A stretch of DNA of 6,883 bases from REEB481 sp039796915 (GCA_039796915.1 JBDKIU010000172.1:1-6883), one strand, 5' to 3'. Numbered from the stretch's first letter, positions 1 through 6,706 are shown. Notes: generated by a model from the sequence alone, not told the origin. Numbers and translations are program-made.

Positions 1-67
1 TGTTGTTGAAAAGCCTGAAGATCCATAGACAACGAAGAAACAATCTGGGGATGCAGTCTAGCTGCAT
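1..67 (-). CDS. Possible N-terminus of a divergent gene (partial, weak)
   Basis: On the - strand an AGGAGG (complement of 77-82) is followed by ATG codons at 73-71 and 67-65. The second sits nine bases after the AGGAGG, a normal Shine-Dalgarno distance. From 67 the frame stays open for about 22 codons to the window edge and starts MQLDCIPRLFLRC. The product is not recognised. Strong Shine-Dalgarno sequences are uncommon in Bacteroidota, and 22 stop-free codons are easily random, so this is only a candidate. If real, it would be transcribed divergently from the secreted protein gene. Confidence 0.15.
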   Translation of the reverse strand, partial: MQLDCIPRLFLRCLWIFRLFNN

Positions 68-173
68 TGCCATAATCCTCCTGTTTTTTTCTTTTCTTCA
101 GAAGAAATCCTTCAGGTGCCAAGCAACTTAGCGCCACAAGTTGCGTCTAAACGCCATATCAGTTATTGAACAC
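1..173. other. Upstream intergenic region with small dyads
   Basis: No gene is supported here on the + strand. Two small inverted repeats are visible: ATGCAG/CTGCAT at 51-67 with a five-base spacer, and TTTCTTC-A-GAAGAAA at 93-107, an almost continuous 15-bp dyad. A T-rich tract lies at 84-98. I found no good match to the Bacteroidota TAnnTTTG promoter element in front of the secreted protein gene, so its promoter is not assigned. An open frame starting with ATG at 51 could encode 26 residues with a hydrophobic middle, but nothing supports its expression. Confidence 0.6.
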
Positions 174-2015
174 ATGCGTTTCTTCCACTTTCTGGCCATT
201 GGCTGCGCACTAAGCGCCTCCATAACCAACCCTTTACAGGCCCAGCAGGTCATCAACGTTCAAAGTTTTGAAGCACCAACGTTTCCACCTACCGGATGGA
301 CGGCCGTAAGCGCCAGCATCAACCGCTGGGGCCGCGCCACCAACAGCACGTTCCCCAACGTTGCCGCGGCGAAGTTCGGAAACGCTTTTGCCCGCTTCAG
401 CGCGCGCGGTGTTGCCGCCAACACCATCCAGACACTGGCGCTGCCAGCCGCCGATTACCGCCTTCGGGGCAGCAATACGCCCAGCGTTCGATTTTACATG
501 TACCGCGACAGTCTGAGCAAAACCGGCGACAGCCTCAGCGTGTATGTAAATACCTCGGCCAGCCTCAGCGGAGCACAATGTCTGGGCACTGTTGCCCGCT
601 ACTCGCGTTATGCCGTTCCCGATACGCAAATTGCAAACGGCTGGTACCGTTATAGTTTTAACATCCCCGCAGCCTATAATGGAAATGCCAATTACATCAT
701 GATCAAAGCCATCGGACAAGCGGGTTACAACATCTACATCGACAGTTTCTGGTGGGATACTTATCCAATGGCCTGCAGCGGCAAGCCAAGCGGAGCCAGC
801 ATCAGTTCCACAACCCAGAAAATCTGCGGAGGCAGTGGAAACACCATACTGAACCTGAATGGCCTGGTGACCACCTACACCGGATTGATTTACCAATGGC
901 AGAATGCAACTTCAGCCTCGGGCCCCTGGACCAACTTCGGGACCGGAACAACTTCGGTTTCCACAGGACTGATTACCGCCACACGCTACTATCGGTGCGT
1001 GCTGACCTGTATGGGCACCTTGCTCACAGATACCACGGCAGTGTTTACCATGAATGTAGTGGCCAACTCGCGCCCCAATGTGTCGGTTTTGCCAGGAAGC
1101 GCAAACTACTGCCAAGGCGGCGCGCCTGTCAAGCTGGTGGCCATCGGCGCAGCTACTTATTCATGGACGCCGGCAACAGGCCTGAACAAAACCACCGGTG
1201 ACACGGTGCTTTCGTCGCCTGCCGCGAACACAACTTACACCATTACAGGAACCGATACCGCAGGTTGTTCCAACGCAACGCAGGTGCAGGTGAACGTGCG
1301 CACTGCGCCGATTGTGGGCATCAACGCAGCCGATACCCTGCTCTGTGCCGGTGATTCCATCCGACTACAGGCCACAGGCAACGGTCTGACTACCTTTTCC
1401 TGGAGCCCGGGCAACGCCACAACTTCGTTCTACAGTGCAAAACCTGTTTCAGATACGCGCTACACGCTCACTGCCGGTAATGCCTTTGGCTGCACCGCGA
1501 AAGCAAACATCAGCCTGTATGTGCGCCAGCAACCTATCGCCAGGTTTGGATTTTCGCACAGCGGAAACACCTACCGGTTTCACGACAGCTCAGGCAACAG
1601 CCGCAGCTGGTTCTGGGATTTTGGAGATGGCAACAGCAGCAACAGGCAAAATCCAACCTATACCTTTTCTTCAGACAGCATCCGCACCGTGACGCTGGTT
1701 GTTTGCAACCCGCCCTGTACCTGCGATACCTCAAGCGTGGAAATCAATCCCAAAGCCACAGACGTAAACGCTTGGGAACAAGCCACGTTCCGTGTGTTCC
1801 CCAACCCTGCGGGAAATCAGTTGTTTGTGGAAGGAAGCGCTTCGCTGAACCTGATTCTGGTGACAGATCTGGCCGGCCGCGAACTGCTGCGCCTGAAGCC
1901 GGAACAGCAACAAAAACAGCATGTGCTGAACCTGAGCGCATTCACTCCGGGTCAGTATTTGCTGCGCCTGCAGGGCAAGGACCAGGAGCAATACACACGC
2001 ATCGTCAAGCGCTGA
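174..2015 (+). CDS. T9SS-secreted multidomain surface protein (anchor-J-like, Ig-like, PKD, type A sorting domain)
   Basis: This 613-residue protein is probably exported by Sec and then carried across the outer membrane by the type IX system, to be attached to the surface or released. I chose ATG 174 over an in-frame TTG at 141 because it puts the signal peptide at the N-terminus: hydrophobic residues about 4-18, likely cleavage after LQA near residue 23. Residues about 27-196 resemble choice-of-anchor-J/cleaved-adhesin domains (FE at 32-33, FPPTGW ending at 42, DSFWWD near 190). Three Ig-like modules follow, about 198-297, 300-376 and 378-452; the last two carry the TYTITGTDTAGC and RYTLTAGNAFGC signatures. 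A PKD domain has WFWDFGDG at 479-486. The sorting domain starts near 537 with FPNP at 542-545 and ends in basic VKR. No enzymatic domain is visible, so adhesion or carbohydrate/protein binding is inferred. It appears monocistronic, with a terminator just downstream. Confidence 0.9.
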   Translation: MRFFHFLAIGCALSASITNPLQAQQVINVQSFEAPTFPPTGWTAVSASINRWGRATNSTFPNVAAAKFGNAFARFSARGVAANTIQTLALPAADYRLRGSNTPSVRFYMYRDSLSKTGDSLSVYVNTSASLSGAQCLGTVARYSRYAVPDTQIANGWYRYSFNIPAAYNGNANYIMIKAIGQAGYNIYIDSFWWDTYPMACSGKPSGASISSTTQKICGGSGNTILNLNGLVTTYTGLIYQWQNATSASGPWTNFGTGTTSVSTGLITATRYYRCVLTCMGTLLTDTTAVFTMNVVANSRPNVSVLPGSANYCQGGAPVKLVAIGAATYSWTPATGLNKTTGDTVLSSPAANTTYTITGTDTAGCSNATQVQVNVRTAPIVGINAADTLLCAGDSIRLQATGNGLTTFSWSPGNATTSFYSAKPVSDTRYTLTAGNAFGCTAKANISLYVRQQPIARFGFSHSGNTYRFHDSSGNSRSWFWDFGDGNSSNRQNPTYTFSSDSIRTVTLVVCNPPCTCDTSSVEINPKATDVNAWEQATFRVFPNPAGNQLFVEGSASLNLILVTDLAGRELLRLKPEQQQKQHVLNLSAFTPGQYLLRLQGKDQEQYTRIVKR

Positions 2016-2033
2016 ACGCTGCTTTCCATAAGA

Positions 2034-2062
2034 AAACGCCTCCGCTCATCCCGGGGGCGTTT
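2034..2062 (+). terminator. Rho-independent-type terminator of the secreted protein gene
   Basis: AAACGCCTCC (2034-2043) pairs with GGGGGCGTTT (2053-2062), giving a 10-bp stem with one G-T pair and a nine-base loop. It is preceded by A residues and followed by a T-rich CCATTTGT. It begins 18 bases after the stop codon and ends before the next start, so it should insulate the secreted protein gene from the downstream operon. Confidence 0.75.
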
Positions 2063-2095
2063 CCATTTGTGGTGAACCTGAAGCGCCGCGGCGTG

Positions 2096-2103
2096 TATCT
2101 TCG
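2096..2103 (+). promoter_or_regulatory. Candidate Bacteroidota -7 promoter element of the SDR-men operon
   Basis: TATCTTCG differs at one position from the Bacteroidota -7 consensus TAnnTTTG. It lies between the terminator and the GTG start of the SDR gene. A TTTG that could serve as the -33 element sits at 2066-2069, but the spacing of 26 bases is longer than usual, so the -33 match is poor. The element ends only four bases before the start codon, so the mRNA would have almost no leader. Confidence 0.45.
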
Positions 2104-2107
2104 CCCT

Positions 2108-2893
2108 GTGATCATCGATCTTTCCGGAAAAACCGCCGTAGTATGCGGCAGCACACAAGGCATCGGGCGCGCCATCGCCAGGCAAATGGCCAATGCCGGT
2201 GCCAACATCATCCTGCTGGCGCGCAACCGCGAAGCGCTGCAACAAACCTGCGACGAACTGCCCCGCCCGGCAGGACAGCACCACCGATTTTTCACCGCAG
2301 ATTTTTCACAACCACACAGCGTTGCCGAAGCAGCGGCGGCCATCGCGGCAGAAACCCAGGTGCATATTCTGGTGAACAATACCGGCGGACCTCCGGCCGG
2401 TCCCATCACACAGGCCAGCCATCAGGCCTTCCACGATGCGTTTAGCCAACACCTGCTGAACAACCATACCCTCGCACAACAGTTTCTTCCGGGCATGACA
2501 GAAGCCGGATACGGTCGCATCATCAACATCATCAGCACCTCGGTAAAAGTGCCGCTGCACAACCTCGGCGTGAGCAATACCATCCGCGCGGCCGTGGGCA
2601 ACTGGAGTAAAACGCTGGCCAACGAAACCGCCAAATTCGGCATCACCGTAAACAACGTACTGCCCGGCGCCACGACTACAGAACGCCTGAGCAGCATCAT
2701 CAGCAATAAAGCCCTGAAAACCGGACACGAAGAAGAAGCGGTACGCCGTGAGATGCTGGCAGAAATTCCTGCCGGCCGCTTCGGAAGCCCGGATGAAGTG
2801 GCTTATGCAGCCGTGTTCCTCGCTTCAGCACAGGCCGCCTACATCACAGGTACCAACGTGGTGGTTGATGGCGGTCGAACTCCAAACCTGTAA
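2108..2893 (+). CDS. Short-chain dehydrogenase/reductase family protein with atypical active site
   Basis: This is a 261-residue Rossmann-fold protein of classical SDR length, similar to the 3-oxoacyl-ACP-reductase-like branch. GTG 2108 is the first start giving a normal SDR N-terminus (IIDLSGKTAVVCGS); the frame is open further upstream but runs through the terminator and the previous gene. The NAD(P)-binding glycine motif is GSTQGIG at residues 14-20. NNTGGPP at 90-96 replaces the usual NNAG. The catalytic serine is present (S143 in IIST), but the YxxxK motif thirteen residues later reads S156-N-T-I-R160, so both Tyr and Lys are replaced. The C-terminal part (VNNVLPGATTTER, then TGTNVVVDGG) is typical of the family. 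It has no recognisable Shine-Dalgarno and is followed after 19 bases by the FAD oxidoreductase gene, probably on one transcript. The substrate is unknown. An altered redox chemistry or a non-catalytic role is possible. Confidence 0.88.
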   Translation: MIIDLSGKTAVVCGSTQGIGRAIARQMANAGANIILLARNREALQQTCDELPRPAGQHHRFFTADFSQPHSVAEAAAAIAAETQVHILVNNTGGPPAGPITQASHQAFHDAFSQHLLNNHTLAQQFLPGMTEAGYGRIINIISTSVKVPLHNLGVSNTIRAAVGNWSKTLANETAKFGITVNNVLPGATTTERLSSIISNKALKTGHEEEAVRREMLAEIPAGRFGSPDEVAYAAVFLASAQAAYITGTNVVVDGGRTPNL

Positions 2894-2912
2894 ACACACA
2901 AACATATACCAC

Positions 2913-4451
2913 GTGCCGGCACGCAAAACAGCCATCATCATCGGTGCAGGTCCCGCAGGGCTGACCGCGGCCTATGAACTGCTGGCGCGCACCGACATTG
3001 TGCCCATCGTGCTGGAAACCTCCGACAGTATTGGCGGAATTTCCCAAACGGTACAATACAAGGGCAACCGCATGGACATCGGCGGACATCGCTTCTTCAG
3101 CAAAAGCGACCGCGTGATGCAATGGTGGCTGCAGCACCTGCCGGTGGAAGAAACCACTTCCGGCGAAGCCGATATTTTCTACCACGGACAAACAACGCAT
3201 ATCCAAACGGGCACCGCACATCCTGAACGTGACGACAAGGTGATGCTGGTGCGCAGACGGGTTTCGCGTATTTATTTTCTGCGGAAGTTTTTCCGCTATC
3301 CCATCAGCCTGAGTCCCGAAACCATGCGCAACCTGGGCCTGCGCAGGATGTTGCGCATCGGATTCAGCTACCTGCGCTACCGTCTGTTTCCGGTAAAGCC
3401 CGAAATAAGCCTGGAAGACTTCTTCATCAACCGCTTTGGCAGAGAACTGTACCTCACCTTCTTTAAAGATTATACCGAGAAGGTTTGGGGCTTCCAGTGT
3501 CATGAGATTTCCAAAGAATGGGGCGCCCAGCGCATCAAAGGCCTGAGCATTGGAAAAGCCATCGCACATGCCCTGAAACCGCCACGTAAAGACCTGCGTC
3601 AGAAACAAACAGAAACCTCGCTAATCGAACGCTTCCTGTACCCAAAATTTGGCCCCGGACAACTGTGGGAACTGGTGGCCGAAGAAGTGATCAGGCGGGG
3701 CGGAAGCATCCTGAAGCAACACGAAGTTTGCGGACTGGAACGCAGCAGTTCAGATACGCTGAGTAAGGTTTTTGCACGCAATGCAGCCGGCGAGGAACAT
3801 GCCTTTGAAGCCGACTATGTGTTCTCCACCATGCCGGTGAAAGACCTCATCGCAGGCATGCGTTTCGACGTGCCTGAAATGGTGCAGCAAATTTCCGCGC
3901 AGCTTCCGTACCGCGACTTCATCACCGTGGGTTTGCTGCTGAAGAAGCTGCGTACCGGAACCATTCCCGACAACTGGGTGTATATCCAGGAACGCGACGT
4001 GCGCCTGGGCCGTTTGCAGGTGTTCAACAACTGGAGTCCCTGGCTGGTCAAAGATCCCGATACGGTTTGGCTGGGCCTGGAATACTTCTGTCAGGAAGGC
4101 GATGAACTCTGGAACCTGAACGACCACGACATGCAGCAATTCGCCGCGGCAGAGCTGGAACAAATTGGCATCATTGACCGCACAGCGGTTTTAGACGGCA
4201 CCGTGGTGCGCATGAAAAAAACCTATCCGGCCTATACCGGCGCCTATGCGCAATTTGAAACCGTTCGCGCCTTTCTGGACGGATTTAAGAACCTCTTTCC
4301 CATAGGCCGCAACGGCATGCACAAATACAACAACAGCGACCACAGCATGCTGACGGCCATGACGGCTGTAGATAACATCGTTGCCGGAGTTCAGGATAAA
4401 TCGAACCTCTGGGCCATCAATACCGAAATGGAATACCACGAAACCAAATGA
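2913..4451 (+). CDS. NAD(P)/FAD-dependent oxidoreductase, amine-oxidase/protoporphyrinogen-oxidase-like
   Basis: This is a 512-residue flavoprotein. GTG 2913 is chosen because it places the dinucleotide-binding strand right at the N-terminus; the longer open frame overlaps the SDR gene. The FAD motif is GAGPAGL at residues 11-17, with acidic E35 ending the second strand and IGG at 40-42. MDIGGHRFF at 54-62 and WGAQRIKGLS at 203-212 are hallmarks of a bacterial group related to HemY-like oxidases and UDP-galactopyranose mutase-like proteins. The C-terminal FAD-contacting segment (LFPIGRNG, then YNNSDHSM) lies at about 461-477. No transmembrane segment is evident. The stop codon overlaps the menA start as ATGA, implying translational coupling. 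The substrate cannot be read from sequence: porphyrinogen, sugar-nucleotide, polyprenyl or quinone chemistry are all conceivable. I would not name it hemG/hemY or glf. The family assignment is firm; the reaction is not. Confidence 0.87.
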   Translation: MPARKTAIIIGAGPAGLTAAYELLARTDIVPIVLETSDSIGGISQTVQYKGNRMDIGGHRFFSKSDRVMQWWLQHLPVEETTSGEADIFYHGQTTHIQTGTAHPERDDKVMLVRRRVSRIYFLRKFFRYPISLSPETMRNLGLRRMLRIGFSYLRYRLFPVKPEISLEDFFINRFGRELYLTFFKDYTEKVWGFQCHEISKEWGAQRIKGLSIGKAIAHALKPPRKDLRQKQTETSLIERFLYPKFGPGQLWELVAEEVIRRGGSILKQHEVCGLERSSSDTLSKVFARNAAGEEHAFEADYVFSTMPVKDLIAGMRFDVPEMVQQISAQLPYRDFITVGLLLKKLRTGTIPDNWVYIQERDVRLGRLQVFNNWSPWLVKDPDTVWLGLEYFCQEGDELWNLNDHDMQQFAAAELEQIGIIDRTAVLDGTVVRMKKTYPAYTGAYAQFETVRAFLDGFKNLFPIGRNGMHKYNNSDHSMLTAMTAVDNIVAGVQDKSNLWAINTEMEYHETK

Positions 4452-5344
4452 GCTACACACCCTGGATTAAAGCCGCGCGCCTGCGCACCCTTCCTCTTGC
4501 TGTTTCCGGTGTATTGCTGGGCAGCTTCCTCGCGCTTCCGCACATGAACCCGGTGCTTGCCGTGATGGCGCTGCTCACTGCAGTGCTGCTTCAGGTGCTG
4601 AGCAATTACGCCAACGACTACGGCGACTTCAAGAAAGGAACCGACCGCAGCGCCGGCCGTGCCGACCGCATGCTCACCACGGGCGACATCCGTCCGGAAA
4701 CCATGAAAACAGCCCTGATGCTGCTGTCCCTGCTCAGTTTCACATCCGGCTGTATCACCCTTTCCCTGGCAGAAACGCTGCGCATGCAGGAATTGATGGT
4801 CCTGCTGGCCGCAGGTATTGCCTCCATCTGGGCGGCAGTGCGCTATACCACCGGAAAACACGCTTATGGCTATTACGGCCTCGGCGACATTGCCGTGGTG
4901 TTGTTTTTCGGTTTGTTCGCCGTAAACGGAACCTATTTCCTGCATACACATCAGCTGAATGCCGGGGTGGCGGTTTGTGCCCTGGGCATGGGACTGCTGG
5001 CCGCCGCTGTTTTGCATGTGAACAATACGCGTGATCTGGTGGGCGACACCCTCAGCAACAAACAAACCATGGCTGTGCGGCTGGGATTCGCCGCAGCGCG
5101 CCGCTACCAGTTGCTCTTGGTTTTGGGCGGCTGCAGCGCCTTATGTATTCCTGTGCTGCTTGACTTTGGTTCATCTTTCGTGATTCCCGCCATCCTGATT
5201 TTCCTGCTCGGCGCGCTTCACCTTTGGCGCTATTTCCGCATCAGCCAGAATGCGCGCATGGACTACAACAAAGAACTGAAACTGCTCAGCCTGAGCATCT
5301 TTGTCATGATCCTCATCATCGGCGTTTGGCGACACCTGGTTTAA
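4448..5344 (+). CDS. menA: 1,4-dihydroxy-2-naphthoate polyprenyltransferase
   Basis: MenA is an inner-membrane UbiA-family prenyltransferase. It joins a polyprenyl diphosphate to 1,4-dihydroxy-2-naphthoate, with loss of CO2, to give demethylmenaquinone. The 298-residue length is typical. The first Mg-diphosphate motif is NYANDYGDFKKGTD at residues 53-66 (N53, D57, D60, D66); the second is NNTRDLVGD at 192-200 (D196, D200), followed by NKQTMAVRLG. Between them, YTTGKHAYGYYGLGD at 133-147 is characteristic of MenA. About eight to nine hydrophobic segments cover the rest, ending with one near 279-293. The ATG overlaps the preceding TGA by four bases, and menC starts six bases after the stop. UbiA paralogues act on other aromatic acceptors, but the adjacent menC and the motif details favour MenA strongly. 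Confidence 0.95.
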   Translation: MSYTPWIKAARLRTLPLAVSGVLLGSFLALPHMNPVLAVMALLTAVLLQVLSNYANDYGDFKKGTDRSAGRADRMLTTGDIRPETMKTALMLLSLLSFTSGCITLSLAETLRMQELMVLLAAGIASIWAAVRYTTGKHAYGYYGLGDIAVVLFFGLFAVNGTYFLHTHQLNAGVAVCALGMGLLAAAVLHVNNTRDLVGDTLSNKQTMAVRLGFAAARRYQLLLVLGGCSALCIPVLLDFGSSFVIPAILIFLLGALHLWRYFRISQNARMDYNKELKLLSLSIFVMILIIGVWRHLV

Positions 5345-5350
5345 GCAGTG

Positions 5351-6376
5351 ATGCAATTACACGTTCATCCGCATGTCCTCCGCTTCCTGAAGCCGGCCGC
5401 CACCAGCAAGGGCGCTTACCAAACCCGTGAACTGTGGCTGCTGGAACTGGTTACCGAAGCCGGCGCTTCATACCGCGCGGAATGTGCGCCGCTGCCGCAC
5501 CTGAGCATTGACGATTCCAAGCTGCTGGAAGCAACGTTGCAGGATGTGGAACAGCTGCAGGCACAACTGTTGTCGCACAACTATAACTACCGCGAAACTC
5601 TTCCGGCCCTGCAGTTTGCCCTGGAATGCCTGAGCCGGCAAATACACACGGGCATTCCGGATCTTCTGTTTGAAAACAGCTTTACCCGCGGCGTTGCCGG
5701 AATCAACATCAATGGTTTGGTTTGGATGGCCGACCGCGACACGATGTTCCAGGCGGCCTGCGCCAAGGCGGATGCCGGATTTCGCTGCGTGAAACTAAAG
5801 GTAGGTGCGCTGGACTTTGATGAAGAATGTCGCCTGCTGGAAGACCTGCGTCGCCGCTACAACCCGCACAAACTGGAACTGCGCGTGGATGCCAACGGTG
5901 CCTGGAATGCCGATGATGCCTTCGAGAAACTACGCGACCTGAAACGCTTTTCCCTGCACAGCATCGAGCAGCCGGTGCCCGCCGGTGCCGATGAACTGAT
6001 GGCTGAAGTATGTGCGAAGTCGCCGGTTCCGGTGGCACTGGATGAAGCACTCATTGGCCTGAATCCGGAACGCGACGCGCTGCGCATCTTCAAGCACATC
6101 CGGCCCGCATATCTGGTGTTTAAACCCACGCTCATCGGTGGCTTTTCGGTGGCGGATGCCTGGATTCAACAGGCTGGTAAATACCACACGGGCTGGTGGG
6201 CCACGTCAGCCCTCGAAAGCAATATTGGACTCAGCGCCATCGCGCAATGGTGCGGCGAATACCAGAATCCTTTGTATCAGGGCCTGGGCACCGGCGCCTT
6301 GTTTGAAGAGAATTTTCCTTCCACATTAAACCTGAAAGGGGAGGAAATGTGGATGGGCTCATTGTCATGGTGCTGA
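5351..6376 (+). CDS. menC: o-Succinylbenzoate synthase
   Basis: MenC is a cytosolic enolase-superfamily enzyme. It dehydrates SHCHC to o-succinylbenzoate, the fourth committed step of the classical menaquinone pathway. The 341-residue protein has the N-terminal capping domain (about 1-110) and the barrel with all expected residues: KLK at 148-150 (general acid/base K150), metal ligands D180 (RVDANGAW), E206 (SIEQPV) and D231 (ALDEAL), and second catalytic lysine K258 (FKPTLIGG). ATG 5351 is preferred; an adjacent in-frame GTG at 5348 would add one residue. It lies six bases after menA and appears to be the last gene of the operon. Enolase-superfamily relatives include N-acylamino acid racemase and dipeptide epimerase, but the neighbouring menA makes OSB synthase the natural reading. 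No menB, menD, menE or menF is seen in the window. Confidence 0.94.
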   Translation: MQLHVHPHVLRFLKPAATSKGAYQTRELWLLELVTEAGASYRAECAPLPHLSIDDSKLLEATLQDVEQLQAQLLSHNYNYRETLPALQFALECLSRQIHTGIPDLLFENSFTRGVAGININGLVWMADRDTMFQAACAKADAGFRCVKLKVGALDFDEECRLLEDLRRRYNPHKLELRVDANGAWNADDAFEKLRDLKRFSLHSIEQPVPAGADELMAEVCAKSPVPVALDEALIGLNPERDALRIFKHIRPAYLVFKPTLIGGFSVADAWIQQAGKYHTGWWATSALESNIGLSAIAQWCGEYQNPLYQGLGTGALFEENFPSTLNLKGEEMWMGSLSWC

Positions 6377-6377
6377 A

Positions 6378-6406
6378 AGTCCCGGGCGACCGCAGGGAGT
6401 CCCGGG
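6378..6406 (+). repeat. Direct repeat AGTCCCGGG x2 after menC
   Basis: AGTCCCGGG occurs at 6378-6386 and again at 6398-6406, exactly 20 bases apart, immediately behind the menC stop codon. Each copy contains the self-complementary CCCGGG, so the two copies can also pair with each other as a six-bp GC stem with a 14-base loop. No T tract follows closely, so it is not a standard intrinsic terminator, though it could pause or protect the 3' end of the men transcript. Confidence 0.5.
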
Positions 6407-6522
6407 AAGCCTGCCGAACCACGAACCATTTTACATGCTCCAGCTTATCCAGTTCACAAGCTTTCCATGTTTTAAAGTGGGGTTATCTAAAGCACGCTCA
6501 TGCAACTATTACCTTATTTCAT

Positions 6523-6563
6523 CTTACTTTTTCCTTGATGAAAAAGTAAGCAAAAAATCAAGG
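6523..6563 (+). repeat. Hairpin with loop complementary to downstream segment (possible pseudoknot/repeat core)
   Basis: CTTACTTTTTC (6523-6533) pairs perfectly with GAAAAAGTAAG (6540-6550), leaving loop CTTGAT (6534-6539). The loop plus the preceding C reads CCTTGAT and is the exact reverse complement of ATCAAGG at 6557-6563, after an A-rich linker. The segment can therefore form an H-type pseudoknot or switch between an 11-bp and a 7-bp hairpin. From memory, closely similar DNA, translated as FFLDEKV followed by S/T-K, recurs between genes in many Bacteroidota genomes and is often annotated as small hypothetical proteins. That recurrence was not checked here. Confidence 0.6.
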
Positions 6564-6624
6564 CTGAAAAGTCTGAAAGGCCTTACGCTTGCAAGCAGTC
6601 GAATGTTATCGGCGATCTCCTCGC

Positions 6625-6686
6625 AGGCTCGGAGCTTCCTCCGCATTTAGCGCCTGCTTGCTGCACTCCGAGCCTTTCATTCTTTT
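6625..6686 (+). terminator. Long-loop GC-rich hairpin with T-rich tail (possible terminator)
   Basis: AGGCTCGGAG (6625-6634) and CTCCGAGCCT (6666-6675) are perfect 10-bp inverted repeats separated by 31 bases. The right arm runs into a T-rich TTTCATTCTTTT at 6675-6686. The long loop is unusual for an intrinsic terminator. An alternative pairing exists: GAAAGGC at 6575-6581 with GCCTTTC at 6672-6678. It may end transcripts arriving from menC or simply be part of the repeat. Confidence 0.35.
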
Positions 6687-6706
6687 AGGCCGGCCCTTTT
6701 GCTCTG

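Noticed and set aside
51..131. 26-codon + strand frame from ATG 51 with a hydrophobic stretch
   Set aside because: It has no ribosome binding site or promoter and too little sequence to distinguish it from chance.
141..173. TTG start extending the secreted protein by 11 residues
   Set aside because: The extension would bury the signal peptide; ATG 174 gives a standard basic-hydrophobic-AQA signal sequence.
234..896. 220-codon - strand open frame opposite the secreted protein gene
   Set aside because: It is antisense to a well-supported gene, has no domain and results from GC-rich codon use on the + strand.
1703..2107. Upstream extension of the SDR frame
   Set aside because: It overlaps the end of the secreted protein gene in another frame, passes through the terminator and has no SDR-like sequence before the GTG at 2108.
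2748..2912. Upstream extension of the FAD oxidoreductase frame from ATG 2748
   Set aside because: It would overlap the SDR coding region by about 145 bases and put unrelated residues before the N-terminal FAD-binding strand; GTG 2913 gives the family's normal start.
2844..3608. 254-codon - strand open frame opposite the FAD oxidoreductase
   Set aside because: It is antisense to a strongly supported gene, with no recognisable motif or initiation signal.
6435..6650. 71-codon + strand open frame downstream of menC
   Set aside because: It runs through the 11-bp hairpin and the left arm of the 6625 hairpin, has no recognised domain or initiation signal, and its FFLDEKV segment is just the translation of the repeat core.
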